A stretch of DNA of 64,000 nucleotides from Undaria pinnatifida (taxonomy: Eukaryota > Sar > Phaeophyceae > Laminariales > Alariaceae): the NCBI GenBank assembly GCA_012845835.1, contig JABAKD010000011.1, forward strand, positions 7,440,381-7,504,380. The letters run 5' to 3'. Positions 11,076-21,720 of this stretch are shown here, one piece after another (the stretch's first letter is position 1; each line of letters opens with the position of its first letter). The notes beneath the pieces are model-generated. The model searched no databases, was not told the DNA's origin, and was given only the letters and a program-made list of their open reading frames with translations. The translations under genes and the position numbers were made by a program.

Positions 11076-12600
11076 CTGTCGTAGCACGCGTCATTGGCCA
11101 CATGAAGTCACGCGGGCTGCTGGATAATGTGATAGTGTGACGATAGGTTTAGTGTTAGAGCCACGATGCAAGGGATTGTACGGCGCTACTCGTACTCCCG
11201 CGCGCTTATATTGGACTAGACTGTTGGGAAGCCCGCAGTTGTTCTGTATGTGCCGTTTACGTGACCACCTGGGCCCAAAAAGTACTTCAACGTCCCGTCT
11301 TCGTGCTCAATCTGTCCTAGACCCCGAACGCTTGACACAAACAGCCTCAAGTCGCCAGGCAACGCAGACAACGCCTGTTCCGTTCACCACCAAAACTATT
11401 CGCAAGGAGGTGAGTTTTAACACAGGGCGAGGAGCCCTTGCTTACACCACTACCCTTTGTAACTGTCGTCAACGTAGGCATGCGCGATGATAGTGGATGC
11501 GTGGCGTTGCCCCGTGGTTGAGTGTGATCGAAAGCAGCTTGCTCGCTCTGTCCGGTATCCAGCAGTTTGCCTGCTTGGGCGAAGGCATCCACCACCAGGG
11601 TTTTCATCGCCGGTGCCACCCTCAGAACCCCAGTTTTTCCCCCGACGGGCAGTCCCCCCTCAATCAGGGCGTGTAGTGTGGCCACCATGTCCCGGCGAAC
11701 GTGCGTGTCTTGCATCTTGTCCGCTGGATCCGCGAAAGGACGGGGTCCTCGGCATTCCGACGCTTGCACCCTCCTCGTTTTCCTTCCTGTTTTGTCTCCG
11801 CGGGGGTATGCGTAGTCTCAGCGTTATTTCGAGAAACTGCAGCTTACGCGTGGGTTGGTTGGGCGATACAGGCGTGGACGTGTGGGGGTCATTGTTGTGA
11901 CTACACATCAAGGAATTTGGCCGAGTTTCTAAAAGCTAGCCGGGGGCTTCGCGCCTCGTTCATGCAAGCCGAGCTCATCCGGGAGGGCAGCCGTGCCGGA
12001 AACCGATGAACTTTCACCCCTACCCTCACTATCAGTAGCAGGGAGGGCGACCCCGCCGGACCGCTCTCTCGCGGAACACTGGGGTCGCGCCTGCTAATGA
12101 CGCTGTTAACGGAGGTCCCTCGGGCAAATTCAGAACGGGTGCCGGGGTCTCTCCTACGGGCGAAATCGTTGCGGCGGCTACCCTCTCCGCCTACGGTTTT
12201 GAGCGCGGCGGCCTCACCAGCGACGGCGGTTTGCGTCGCCACAGCTTTCGCCTGGCTTACGCGCGCGGACCGCAGGGGCTGAATCCGTATTCTCCGGAAC
12301 GATCAAAGCTAGGGTAGGGGGATGCCCTTTGGGGACTTTTATTCAGTGGCTCGGAGTCACTCGCGCGAGCGACCCCCCTATTCCTTGCGGTCTTAGGCTT
12401 TCGTGCTGTTGGAATCTTCGACATGAATCCCCAAAGGAATTGTTAGCTACGCTGCGTCAAATAAATCGCCTAACGTGGTTTTGTCAGTGAGGTGCGGAGT
12501 CACTCGTGCGAGTATGATAGCTCACACCCGGTAGTAAAAAAGGCGATACCACCGAGGTTAGAGTGATCACCTGGGGGTCTAGCTTGTCCCGTGCCCGTCC

Positions 12601-12912
12601 ATGAAAGACCTGTCAACGCTTTTAGGGTCAGCCAACACAATATCGCGAAGGTGCCTACGATCCTCTTACGCTAGAGCATTGGTTTCGGATAATCCCCAAG
12701 GGGGCTCAGAGTTTATTTACAAGATGGCTTCAGACCACGTGGGCTCTGGTCGAGATGTGAGAGAGTACACAGCAGCGTTGCTGGAGGAGATTAAAGAGTT
12801 GAAGAAGAATGCTAAAGCACGCGAAGAGAGGGACGCGTCATTAGCTGAGACGAGTGGTTGGAGTGGGGGATCCGCAAGCGTGAGGGAAGCTGCTGCAAGT
12901 TCGTCGGCGTGA
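12601..12912 (+). CDS. Unrecognised small frame in the left arm of the foldback element
   Basis: A frame of 103 codons from ATG to TGA. The second half, from about residue 42 (MASDHVGSGRDVREYTAALL), is conserved in the two minus-strand copies in the right arm (13086-13274 and about 12905-13059). Differences between copies are mostly substitutions that keep the frame, and the serine/alanine-rich end and the stop are shared. I cannot name a family. It may be an element-encoded protein or a captured host fragment. Confidence 0.3.
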   Translation: MKDLSTLLGSANTISRRCLRSSYARALVSDNPQGGSEFIYKMASDHVGSGRDVREYTAALLEEIKELKKNAKAREERDASLAETSGWSGGSASVREAAASSSA

Positions 12913-13085
12913 AGGGAGCATGGCGGCTGCTGACGAACTTGCAGCAGCTTCCTTCACGCTTGCGGATCCCCCACTCCCACCACTCGCCCTAGCTAATGAA
13001 GCGTCTCTGTCTTCGCGTGCTTCAGCATTCTTCTTCAATTCTTTAATCTCCTCCAGCAACGCTGCTGTGTACCCTCATGCTTCCC

Positions 13086-13274
13086 TCACGCCGACGAACT
13101 TGCAGCAGCTTCCTTCACGCTTGCGGATCCCCCACTCCCACCACTCGTCTCAGCTAATGACGCGTTCCTCTCTTCGCGTGCTTCAGCATTCTTCTTGAAC
13201 CCTTTAATCTCCTCCAGCAACGCTGCTGTGTACTCTCTCACATCTCGATCAGAGCCCCCGTGCTCTGAAGCCAT
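13086..13274 (-). CDS. Second copy of the foldback coiled-coil-like frame
   Basis: 62 codons starting MASEHGGSDRDVREYTAALL and ending AAASSSA before a stop. It is the inverted partner of the frame at 12724-12912. A third, truncated copy lies at about 12905-13059. Whether any is translated is unknown. Confidence 0.25.
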   Translation of the reverse strand: MASEHGGSDRDVREYTAALLEEIKGFKKNAEAREERNASLAETSGGSGGSASVKEAAASSSA

Positions 13275-13540
13275 CGTGTATAAAATCCCTAATCCCCTTG
13301 GGGCTTGTCCGAAACAAAGGCCTTCTAGCAGCGTAAGGGGATCGTAGGTACCTTCACGATGTCGTGTTGGCTGACCCTAAAAGCGTTGACAGGTCATACA
13401 CAGACGGACACGGGACAAGCCAGACTCCCAGGTGATCACGCTAAGGTTGGCAGTTCGATACATACCACCGAAATTAGCGTGATCACCTGGGAGTCTAGCT
13501 TGTCCCAGGTCCGTCCATATAAGACCTGTCAACGCTTTTA

Positions 13541-14845
13541 ACATTATTTGTCTTTTTGTCGGAACACCGCGGCAGTGTCCACGGACCTCCACGGCATTCC
13601 ATGGCCATGTCCACGGCGTTCCAAGGACAACTGCTGACACTCTACGGGCCACCGCGGGCCTTCCACGGGCTTCCACGGACTTTCCACGGACTTCCATGGA
13701 ATGCCGCGGCAAGTAGTGGAACACCGTGGAGGCCCATGGCACAGCCATGGCAATTTCCACGGCAGGGTCCACGGCAATCTCCACGGCAATCTCCACGGCA
13801 GCACCCACGGCATACCACGGCAAGCCGCGATCACCCACGGAAACGTGCACGGATAGGTCCACGGAAACACCCACGGTTTTGTCCACGGGAACGTCCGCGA
13901 ACATCCACGGATAGGTCCACGGAAACACCCACGGCAAGACCCACGGCCATGCCCGAGAACACCCACTCACTGCAAGACTCACGGCCACGCCCGCGGACGG
14001 CCACGGATGGCAGTGGAAATTGCTGCGGTTGGACGTCCGCGGAAACTGCCGTGGCAATTGCCGCGGGTGTCCGCGGACTTCGGATGTATCACGTTATTAT
14101 TGTGTTTTTCAAAACCATGGAACTAACCCTAACCCTAACCCTAACCCATACGGAATACAGGTCGAAGTGCCCCTTAATGACATCACCGGTGTATAATGGT
14201 TGTAAATCAAATAATGTGTATCGCTGGGGTGTCTTACCGGACTTCCGTACGCAATTTCCACGGAAAATATGGTGGAAATTGCCGCGGACTTCCGCGGGCA
14301 TGGTTGGTACGACGGATTTTGCCACGGACAGAACCGCGGCACGTGCTGTGGAAAAATGCCGCGGACTTCCGCGGACTTCCATGGTAATCGCCGCTTATCG
14401 GAGGATTGCCGTGGCAATGGCCGTGGACGGCCACGGATGGCCGTGGACATTGCTTTGACATCCGCGGAAAATGCCGTGGCAATTGCCGCGGACCTCCCCG
14501 GACTTCCGTGGTGATTGCCTCGTTGCCGTGTTGCCGCGTTGCCATGGCAATGACCGCGAATGGTCGTGGAAATTGCCAGGGCATTTTCCGCGGAAACTGC
14601 TGCGGCAATTGCCGCGGGCTTGCCGTGGTTTGCCATGGTTGGTACGACGGAGTTTGCCACGGACAGAGCCGCGGCGCGTGCCGTGGCCACAACCGTGTCA
14701 GTTGCCGTGGAAGTGCCATGAGCCGTGACACTTGCCGTGGAAACCCACGAATTTCCACGGTAGCCCGTGGCAACAACCACGGAAGCCCACGAAAGCTCCG
14801 CGGTGATTGCCGCGGACCTCCGCCAAAAAGTCAAATAATGTGCAT
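13541..14845. repeat. CCACGG/CCGTGG/CCGCGG palindromic-hexamer array
   Basis: About 1.3 kb in which CC-NN-GG hexamers (CCACGG, CCGTGG, CCGCGG, CCATGG) recur every 8-15 bases. The left half (13555-14085) is dominated by TCCACGG on the plus strand and the right half (14240-14835) by CCGTGG/CCGCGG, so the halves are rough inverted arms. A central 150 bp holds an interstitial CCCTAA tract (14123-14148). The outer ends are themselves inverted: CATTATTTGTCTTTTTGTCGG on the left, and its near reverse complement around CCAAAAAGTCAAATAATG on the right. Long frames in it are by-products of the repeat. Confidence 0.8.
14123..14148 (+). repeat. Interstitial telomere-like repeat (CCCTAA)n
   Basis: About four CTAACC units between the two arms of the palindrome array. 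The same hexamer is found at 15542, 35641, 35822, 37411, 37483 and 37806. Confidence 0.85.
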
Positions 14846-17796
14846 TCGTGCTTCAGGGCCAGCCAACACCCCCCCACACCGCAGCATGTGTCTACCCACT
14901 TGCCTCACCCCCTTCTGCTCACTTGGTGTAATGGCAACCGTAATTTATTGTGTGAGTGGTTCTATGATCATCCCAGTGGACGAAAGCTATGACTAATCCT
15001 GATGCACACGACGCCACTGTCAGGGAAATAGATTTTGCGTACGTAGTCTTCCTCGATGCCAGACTGATAGGGGCATCTTTAGGTCGCGTGCAGATATACG
15101 TTGACTGGTTCGGATAGAGGATAGAACGCGACCCGGTTCAAGAGGATAGAACGCGACCCGGTTCAAGAGGATAGAACGCGACCCGGTTCAAGGAAGTTCA
15201 TATAAGATGGACATTATTATCCCAGCGTGTGGTGAAAATCAAGGAAGAACCGAGCACAGAACAGAAGGGGATTCGACCAGCATGCCCTTCTCTGTCTACG
15301 AGACAGATATTATTGCAAGCCACAATAGCCATTCTGGAGTCCTCTATCTCAACTGAAATACGACACCGACCCGCATTATTTTCTCAGCTGTTGGGATCGA
15401 CAGGTCGCAGGGACAGACGTTCGCCAGCCTACCTACCTAGACCTTTAGTCTAGACTATATCTGACTGTTTACGGAGTACATGGTGCATGATTGTATATAT
15501 ACCTTCTTGGCCCTTTGACGAAATGGTTGAAATGCGCTTCTTAACCATAACCCTAGCCCCTAACCCAACACCCAACGGCCTTGAAGATTTTTTGGAATAA
15601 AGGAGTTACAACCGATGCCTCAATCACTTACTAATAGTAGTCAAACAGCTGTCAAACAGCTGCTGCTGCTGGCTGGGCACATCCTACCCACTCGTGCTAC
15701 GGCTGCGTCCTCTACCCTACCTACCATATCATTCTACACTGCTCTGGTGTTTTCTACCACATATTTATTAGTGCGACAGCAGTGTGCATAGAGGCCTTTA
15801 CGTTGCTCATCTTACCGTATCTCCCCAAGAGCGACCCTCCTCGCGGGCTCCGTCTTCTGTCCTGTGTCTTTCGCCGGAAAAGGTCGAAAACCTACTGGAT
15901 CCTGGATGCTGAATCTGCCCCAGCCCCCTATTCTAAACCGCCGCTAAATAATGCTGAAACCCAACATCGCCACAAAATGTTGTGATCGCGCATCACACAA
16001 CACGCACAGCACAGGCCACGGCACCGAGAAGAGCGCGGCTCCAGACAGCACACAGGTGAGCATCACGATCCCTCTTGATTCAGTTTATGTGGTTGGTGAT
16101 TCGCTTGGAGAAAGTCCTGTGCGTCGAGCTGGTTTGCTGTTGCCCCAAAATACATGTGTCACATGTCATGACGCCGAACGATGACTGCTGTACGTACACC
16201 CACAGCGCACTGAAGGTCAGGCCATCAGGACAGTACGAGGAAGCTTCGCTGTACGTAGTGTTCCATCATGTAGCGCGTGGGGGTGTGGCCGGCCCCACGC
16301 TCCACCCGCCGATAGTTCGCGTGCCGAAGATGCTACTGCCGTAGCGGCTGCTGCTTCTGCTGTAGTGACTGCTTGCTCGAGCGCCTGAGCAGCTTGAGCG
16401 GCCTACGAGAGTAGGTTGGGTTGTGCCGCGCTTCTGTTTGTTTTTGGTCATGATACAGTATGTGTTTAACATGCGAAACGACAGGTTCCCGTCCCAGTTT
16501 GTTTTCACCCAGCTTTCTGATGATTGCAGCACGAGAGCAACCGAGCCTCAACATTAACCTTTTCTGTACGTAGTGACTCGAAAGCTTGGTCTCCGAGGAA
16601 TCCGCTCGCCCCTTGCTTGGTCTGTCTCTACACTCAGAAGAGAGCGCAACATACCCGGATCGCCCCAATCCAGCGTTCTGATGAAGCCAGCACGAGGGCA
16701 ACCGACCCGTACAGCAGTATAGGCCCGCCAATAGGAAAGTGCCCAATAAGAAAGTGATACTCACTTTTGGGCGGACGCCAAGAAAATTGGACTAAGAAAT
16801 CGTGCTCAGCGGCGAGCGCTACACTCAATCCTATATAATAGCCTGTGCTCATGGTTGTTCAAGGGTGACGTCACAACAAGATTCCGAGACTCACTCTAAA
16901 TAAGAGTATCATATTGGCGGGCCTAAACTGCTCTCTGAAACCCCTCCTGTACGTACGAGTAGTGCCTCGCCAGCCTGGCTTTCCGTGGAGTCCGCTCGCC
17001 CCTTGTTTGCCTCTTTCCGTGGTGCACTGGCCACTACGACGACACGTCAACCGCAAACCCTTTCACGCCTTGGAGTAAAATCCCACGCTAATGCCAAATG
17101 TATAGGTGTATTTACTCGCCTAAAACAGGGGTGCAGCGCAGTTCCCTTATAATACGCGTACACGAGAAGCCGGAGGCGAAGACGGTGCTGTACATATTAT
17201 ACGCGCGCACATGCTCATGTTTGTGCACGGCAGCTGTATGGGCAAGTCATTAAGCGCAGTATAGTTATCTCTCTATACCAGGTATCAGGTATGCGACAGC
17301 CGACAGTAGTTCGTGCCAAAAACACCAGCACAGCAGTAGTAATGCGGTCGGCATGCTCTCTTCCTCCTGAGGAACACTGTCAAGCTCGTCGGGTGTACAT
17401 GTATACGTACGGCAGGGTATAGGACCACCTCGCAATGTGATGATTTGCCCAGCTCTATATGGGTGACAGCTGTTGTATTATAGTACTGCTACTGCCGCGA
17501 TTCGCTGGACCGAATGTATCTATCCCTTTTCCTTCCACGTTCCTCTCGCAACTCGCAACAGGCACAGCAATAAACTCAACACACGCCGTCTCAAGAACTC
17601 GCGGGCGCGTGGCCGTCCTTCCGTAACAGGAGGCAAAAAAGGAAGCTGACCCTCTTGAGGTGCTGTGACCAAACAGCGCCACCGCCGTCGCCCGGCCTCT
17701 GTTTCACTTCGCTTCAAACGCAAACCTCCCACAATCTCAACCACAACCACCAATAACAGCGTATACAATAACTACAGCGCCAACCACCAACACCAG
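14846..17796. other. Spacer upstream of the PPR gene
   Basis: No gene recognised. It contains a short telomere-like stretch (about 15542-15571) and the 25-bp tandem repeat listed separately. Two diverged copies of a GTCCGCTCGCCCCTTG-containing segment (about 16570-16630 and 16960-17025) and duplicated CAGCACGAG..GCAACCGA motifs (about 16525 and 16688) suggest old duplicated mobile sequence. The last 300 bp before the PPR start show no clear promoter motif. Confidence 0.45.
15118..15193 (+). repeat. Three tandem copies of a 25-bp unit
   Basis: AGGATAGAACGCGACCCGGT with TCAAG, repeated three times almost without change, which indicates recent duplication. Confidence 0.9.
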
Positions 17797-20259
17797 ATGG
17801 CTTTCGTCCCGTCGCTTTCGACCTCGTCATCGACGCCCGGGTTCGGCCGGGCGGCCGGCCTCAGCCTCGACCCAGGGGTCGAAATGGGCGCGCCGCGGAG
17901 GGTTCCGCTTGCACCTCCTCAGCGCCATCGGCGAGCCGTCCGACTTCGCGCGGAATCGCTCGCGCGTGCTGCCCAAGCCTCTGCAGCCGCGCATCGTGCC
18001 CTACATCCGCGCGCGCGACGTGGTGGACCCGCAATCATGTTCGCAGGCACACCTGGTTGTGGCGGCCGCGGTAGCACCGCTATCAGCGGTAGCAGCGGCA
18101 GCGGCGGCAGCAGCAGCAGCGGCGGCGGCGGCGGCGGCAGCAATGGCAGCATCGGCAGCAGTGGTGGCGGCCTCCTCCGAAGCAACGGGCGACATGCTTC
18201 GATCGACCGGATGAAACGTCCGGGGCTGCGACTGTCCGCCGTCGGAGTGACGCCATCTCACAGCAGCAGCGACAGATTGGCCGCTACCACCGCAACGGGC
18301 GGTGGCGTGGTGGCGACTAGATTCAGGAAGCCTTCAAGCGGCCGAGGGCGACATAGCGGCGGAGGGGTCGGGAGAGGGGGAGGGGGGCGCGAAGGGCGTG
18401 CCCGGGCGAGCGATGATCGGACCATTAGCGGTGCCGGTGGAGGACGCGCAGCAGGTCGAAGCAAACGCACGCCACCAAGGTCTACTTGGAAAGACCCGGA
18501 CCTCGACCCTAAGTCGCGGTCGTTTCTGTTCGTGAAGAAAGTTAAGAGCATCCCCAAGTGGGAATGGCAGGCGGTGATTAAGGAGTTGGAGGAGGCCCAA
18601 GAACTTAGCAGACAATCTGCGGGGACGGGGGCTGGGGCGGGGGTCGGGGGTGGGCCGAGGACTGCGGCGGAGGCCGAGCCAAAGGCCGGGGTTGAGGTCG
18701 GGGCGGGGGCCGGGAGAGCGGCGGGGGGAGATCCGGTGGCGATGGCGGTGTCGGAGTCGGCGTCTTCGGCGGGCGGCGCGAATAATAAGCTGAAGGTGAC
18801 TTCGTTCATGTACAACGCGTGCATAAGCCACATGGCGAAGGCCAGCCGTTGGCAGGAGGCGCTGACGATCCTGGAGATGATGCGGGCGTTCGACGTGGTG
18901 CCCGACGAGTTCTGCGCCACCGCGGCCATCACGGCCTGCGGGAGGAGCGGAAAGTGGGAGCTGGCGCTGGGGCTGCTGAACCGAATGCGAGAGGACGGGG
19001 TGGAGCCCACGCTGCGATGCATGAACGCCCTCGTCGACGCCTGCAGAAAGGGGAGGCAGTGGAAGAGGGCGCTCCAATTGATGGAGGAGATGAAGTCCGC
19101 GGGCATCACCCCGGACGCGTTCACGTACAGCGCCGCGATCGCCGCCTGCAGGCAGGGGGGACAGTGGGAACACGCGCTGTCGCTGTTCCGAGAGATGCCC
19201 AGCGCGGGGGTGGAGATGACCGCGATCCACTACCACGTGGCCATTGCGGCGTGCGGGGAAGGGGGGCAAGGGGAACTCGCGGTGGAGCTCCTGAGAGAGA
19301 TGCCTAAGGCCGGGGTAGAGGTGAATATTGTGAGTTATAACGCGGCTATTATCGCGTGCGGCGATAGTAACGCCTGGGGGCAGGCACTCACCCTATTCCG
19401 AGAGCTGCCCTCGGTGGGCATCAAGCCGGACCTGATCAGCTTCAACACCATCATCGCCGCGTGTAAGAAGTGCGGCCCCTGGGAAGAGGCGGTCGCTCTT
19501 CTCCGGTCGATGCCCGCGGCCGGTGTTGCCCCGAACGTTGTGACCTACACGTCGGCCTTCGTGGCCTGCGGCCGGCGGGGGCAGTGGGACGAGGCACTCA
19601 AGATCTTCAGGGAGATGCAGGACGTCGGGATCAGACCCGACGTGATCAGCTACAACACAGCCATCTCCACCGCGGGGGAATGCGGCCGATGGCGGGATGG
19701 GCTAGCCCTCCTGAATGAAATGCCAATGGCATCGGCGTCGGCGTCGGCGGCAGCGGGGGCGAAGGTGGCAGCGGCGGGGGGGGGCGTGGCCGCGGTGGCG
19801 GCGGCGGTGGCGGCGGCGGGGGGGGGGGAAGGGGTTGCACCTGACGCCACGAGCTTCAGCGCGGCCATCCTCGCGTGCGGGAGGTGCGGAAGGTGGCGAG
19901 AGGCTCTGGCCGTTCTGAGGGAGACCATGCCGGCGATGCGCGCGTTTCCGAATGCGCTTAACTTCAGCGCCGCGAGCGCGGCCTGTGCCCTGTGCAAGCA
20001 GTGGGGAGAGGTCCTGGGCGTGTTTGAGGAGATGGTGACGCAGAAAGTCGTTCCCAATGCCGCTTGTTTCAATGACATTGTGGTGGTGGGCGCCAAGACT
20101 GGGCAGTGGGAGGAGCTGCTGGCGACGCTCGAGAAGATGGCCGCGGCGGGCATCACGCCCAGAGAGCTTGAGGTCATCGAGGAGGCCGTCGCCACCGCCG
20201 CGAGATGCAGGAAGGAGGGGAAGGAGCTCGAACGCTTAAGGGCGGTGCTGACCCGGTGA
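17797..20259 (+). CDS. Pentatricopeptide repeat (PPR) protein, intronless
   Basis: 820 codons from the ATG at 17797. The frame is open for 44 codons further upstream, but only from a GTG. PPR proteins bind RNA sequence-specifically, usually in mitochondria or plastids, and act in processing, stability or translation. Residues about 333-810 hold roughly a dozen 35-residue units of the form SYNAAIIACG..WGQALTLFRE and AGVAPNVVTYTSAFVACGR. One unit, near residues 640-690, is interrupted by a low-complexity Ala/Gly insert. The N-terminal third is Gly/Ser/Arg-rich and low in complexity. No clear plastid signal or transit motif is visible, so the organelle is unresolved. No splice sites are needed, unlike the neighbouring genes. 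Between 17880 and 18050 another frame also looks protein-like, so the N-terminal reading is less certain than the repeat region. Confidence 0.85.
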   Translation: MAFVPSLSTSSSTPGFGRAAGLSLDPGVEMGAPRRVPLAPPQRHRRAVRLRAESLARAAQASAAAHRALHPRARRGGPAIMFAGTPGCGGRGSTAISGSSGSGGSSSSGGGGGGSNGSIGSSGGGLLRSNGRHASIDRMKRPGLRLSAVGVTPSHSSSDRLAATTATGGGVVATRFRKPSSGRGRHSGGGVGRGGGGREGRARASDDRTISGAGGGRAAGRSKRTPPRSTWKDPDLDPKSRSFLFVKKVKSIPKWEWQAVIKELEEAQELSRQSAGTGAGAGVGGGPRTAAEAEPKAGVEVGAGAGRAAGGDPVAMAVSESASSAGGANNKLKVTSFMYNACISHMAKASRWQEALTILEMMRAFDVVPDEFCATAAITACGRSGKWELALGLLNRMREDGVEPTLRCMNALVDACRKGRQWKRALQLMEEMKSAGITPDAFTYSAAIAACRQGGQWEHALSLFREMPSAGVEMTAIHYHVAIAACGEGGQGELAVELLREMPKAGVEVNIVSYNAAIIACGDSNAWGQALTLFRELPSVGIKPDLISFNTIIAACKKCGPWEEAVALLRSMPAAGVAPNVVTYTSAFVACGRRGQWDEALKIFREMQDVGIRPDVISYNTAISTAGECGRWRDGLALLNEMPMASASASAAAGAKVAAAGGGVAAVAAAVAAAGGGEGVAPDATSFSAAILACGRCGRWREALAVLRETMPAMRAFPNALNFSAASAACALCKQWGEVLGVFEEMVTQKVVPNAACFNDIVVVGAKTGQWEELLATLEKMAAAGITPRELEVIEEAVATAARCRKEGKELERLRAVLTR
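18095..18160 (+). repeat. GCA/GGC triplet tract inside the PPR N-terminus
   Basis: A run of GCAGCGGCGGC-type triplets gives the Ser/Gly homopolymer in the PPR frame and long Ala or Leu/Pro frames in the others. Confidence 0.8.
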
Positions 20260-20266
20260 TAAGGAT

Positions 20267-20392
20267 GGGAAGGAGCTCGAGCGCTCAACCATTTTACTAC
20301 TGCGAAAATATTCTACACTAATTCCAAGCATTTTGTTCCCATAAGCGTGGGTGCAGTTCTAAAGGGGCTATAAGGGCGGTGCTTAATGCTCA
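20267..20392 (+). repeat. Degenerate copy of the PPR 3' end, split by a family B repeat
   Basis: GGGAAGGAGCTCGAGCGCTC (20267-20286) copies the coding end GGGAAGGAGCTCGAACGCTT (20218-20237). TAAGGGCGGTGCT (about 20370) copies the following coding bases. Between them lies a family B repeat of about 80 bp, which suggests that it inserted into an already duplicated gene end. Confidence 0.7.
20288..20368 (+). repeat. Dispersed repeat family B, copy 4
   Basis: TTTACTACTGCGAAAATATT, CTACACTAATTCCAAGCATT and GTGGGTGCAGTTCTAAAGGG: one of the most complete copies. Confidence 0.7.
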
Positions 20393-21594
20393 CCAAGTGA
20401 AAGGTTGGGGGGGTTTTCGCTCGCGACATGGTGAACCCTACCAAAATAGACTTTCCATTGACCAGCCCGTTTCATCGAACGATTTATGACCCCCCCACCC
20501 TCGTTCGTAATCCTCCTTCCCCCCCCTTGCCCATATCGACTGCCGTGCCCCCCCAACGACGCCACCTGAAATGTGTGCGGTTGATCTTGGAGTTGCCGCT
20601 TTTTTTCTTGACGTGTAGTAGGACGCGGGAGGGCGGGGAAGGAGAGACGGCGTGTTTGGGGCGTCCTCGTTTGGTCTTGTTAGCGACTCAGCCGGTGGAA
20701 GGCCCGGAATCTTTTTGTGGCAACGGTTGGTTTGCTGCCTCGACGAATGCTCGTTGATGTTGTGATGGGGGCGGCTTTCTGTTTGCAAACAGGATCTGTC
20801 GATAGGGATAGTGCCCTTGCGAAGAGCGCCGTTTGAGGGGGGTGAGCGGGCAAGACCTTGCGATTTTGTTGGATCTTAAAAGACACGCTTTTGGCGGTCT
20901 GTGGTGCAGGAATGGTCGAGTGAGTATTCAAGCAGGTGGCGCAGGCATCGCTGTTGGACGTTGGTGTAGGTGTTGTCGGGGTTTTGTCCGCGCGCAACAA
21001 CCTTCCCTTTGTTTGCAGTAGTAGTACTCACTTGTACAATTCGCTGTTTCTATTGGCGTCCAACACGCTCTCCCGCCTGGATGGTCGGTTTTCCCTCCGA
21101 AGGACGGTGCGTTAGGACAGGGGTGTTAGGGGAGGGTCATTTAATTGTGCGTGACGTCTGTTAAAAATCGGTCCTTTCAGGACGATAGCTTAAGGCGTTG
21201 TTAGTGTGAACTTGTCGAAGGAGGTACAGATTACGTGTGGTGATGTTGTGAGACTCGGTCAGGAGTCTGCCCGCGGTTGATAACTTGAGTAATTAAAAAG
21301 GTTGAGATATCAGGTACCTCTTATTCAACGAGCTTGACTTTTTCTATGTGTCCTGTCAACACCCCAGGCAGATGAATTTTCGTGATATGGTCACGGAAAT
21401 CCGTGAGGATCTCTATGGTTGCTACCAACCAGATAATTATATGAACTTTTGTGTGGATAGAGGTAAGGTGTTATGTTGCGCTCCCTGACGTTTGTGTATA
21501 AAATTCACAGCTTAAAGTTACAGGCGGAGGGTAGTGCAAGGGGACGAATCCGTCGCCGCAACACATGTTCTATCCACCTTAGACTCATATGTAT

Positions 21595-21720
21595 CCCCTT
21601 CTTGTATCAACCTTATAACAAGTTTCACCCGTGTAGAATTGCAAAAAATATTCCCAACTATTTCCAAACATTGTCCCAAGAAAAACATGGGTGCAGTTCT
21701 AAGGAGTTACAATACGACAC
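21595..21720 (+). repeat. Dispersed repeat family B, copy 5
   Basis: GTGTAGAATTGCAAAAAATA, then CCAACTATTTCCAAACATTG, then CATGGGTGCAGTTCTAAGGA and GTTAC. It shows both half-sites and the GTTAC end. Confidence 0.65.

Larger units (their letters stand above)
9103..12300. other. Spacer with dispersed repeats and unassigned open frames
   Basis: No supported gene. Apart from the family B-E repeats listed separately there is a poly-G run (about 9978-9992). Overlapping frames at about 11.14-12.24 kb on both strands resemble nothing I know and may be decayed mobile-element coding. A 55-bp stretch at 10565-10619, bounded by CAG and GTTTGT, reads HVSETRSQLMIPALQK. That faintly recalls the SRxMIPDCxxR segment of tubulin cofactor A, but no partner exon was found. 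Confidence 0.45.
12560..13550. mobile_element. Foldback element with three copies of a coiled-coil-like coding segment
   Basis: The plus arm (about 12560-12912) is repeated in inverse orientation at about 12920-13450, and that right arm holds an internal tandem duplication (about 12920-13075 and 13076-13265). Each copy keeps an open frame for a peptide of about 62 residues, with YTAALLEEIKELKKN and SGGSASVKEAAASSSA before a stop. Its Lys/Glu spacing suggests a coiled coil. The end sequence GTGATCACCTGGGAGTCTAG with ACCTGTCAACGCTTTT occurs at about 12560 (+), 13370-13455 (-) and 13475-13545 (+). No transposase is visible, so this is probably a non-autonomous foldback or a composite of nested insertions. 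Confidence 0.6.

Noticed and set aside
13377-14834. Frames of 140-300 codons on both strands rich in His/Gly/Pro/Arg
   Set aside because: They follow the CCACGG/CCGTGG repeats and are open on several frames at once.
17665-17796. Extension of the PPR frame upstream to a GTG
   Set aside because: A GTG start is unlikely in a nuclear gene, and the first ATG in frame is at 17797.
18258-19269. Long minus-strand frames (288 and 311 codons) under the PPR gene
   Set aside because: GC-rich antisense shadows. The plus frame has a dozen regular PPR units.
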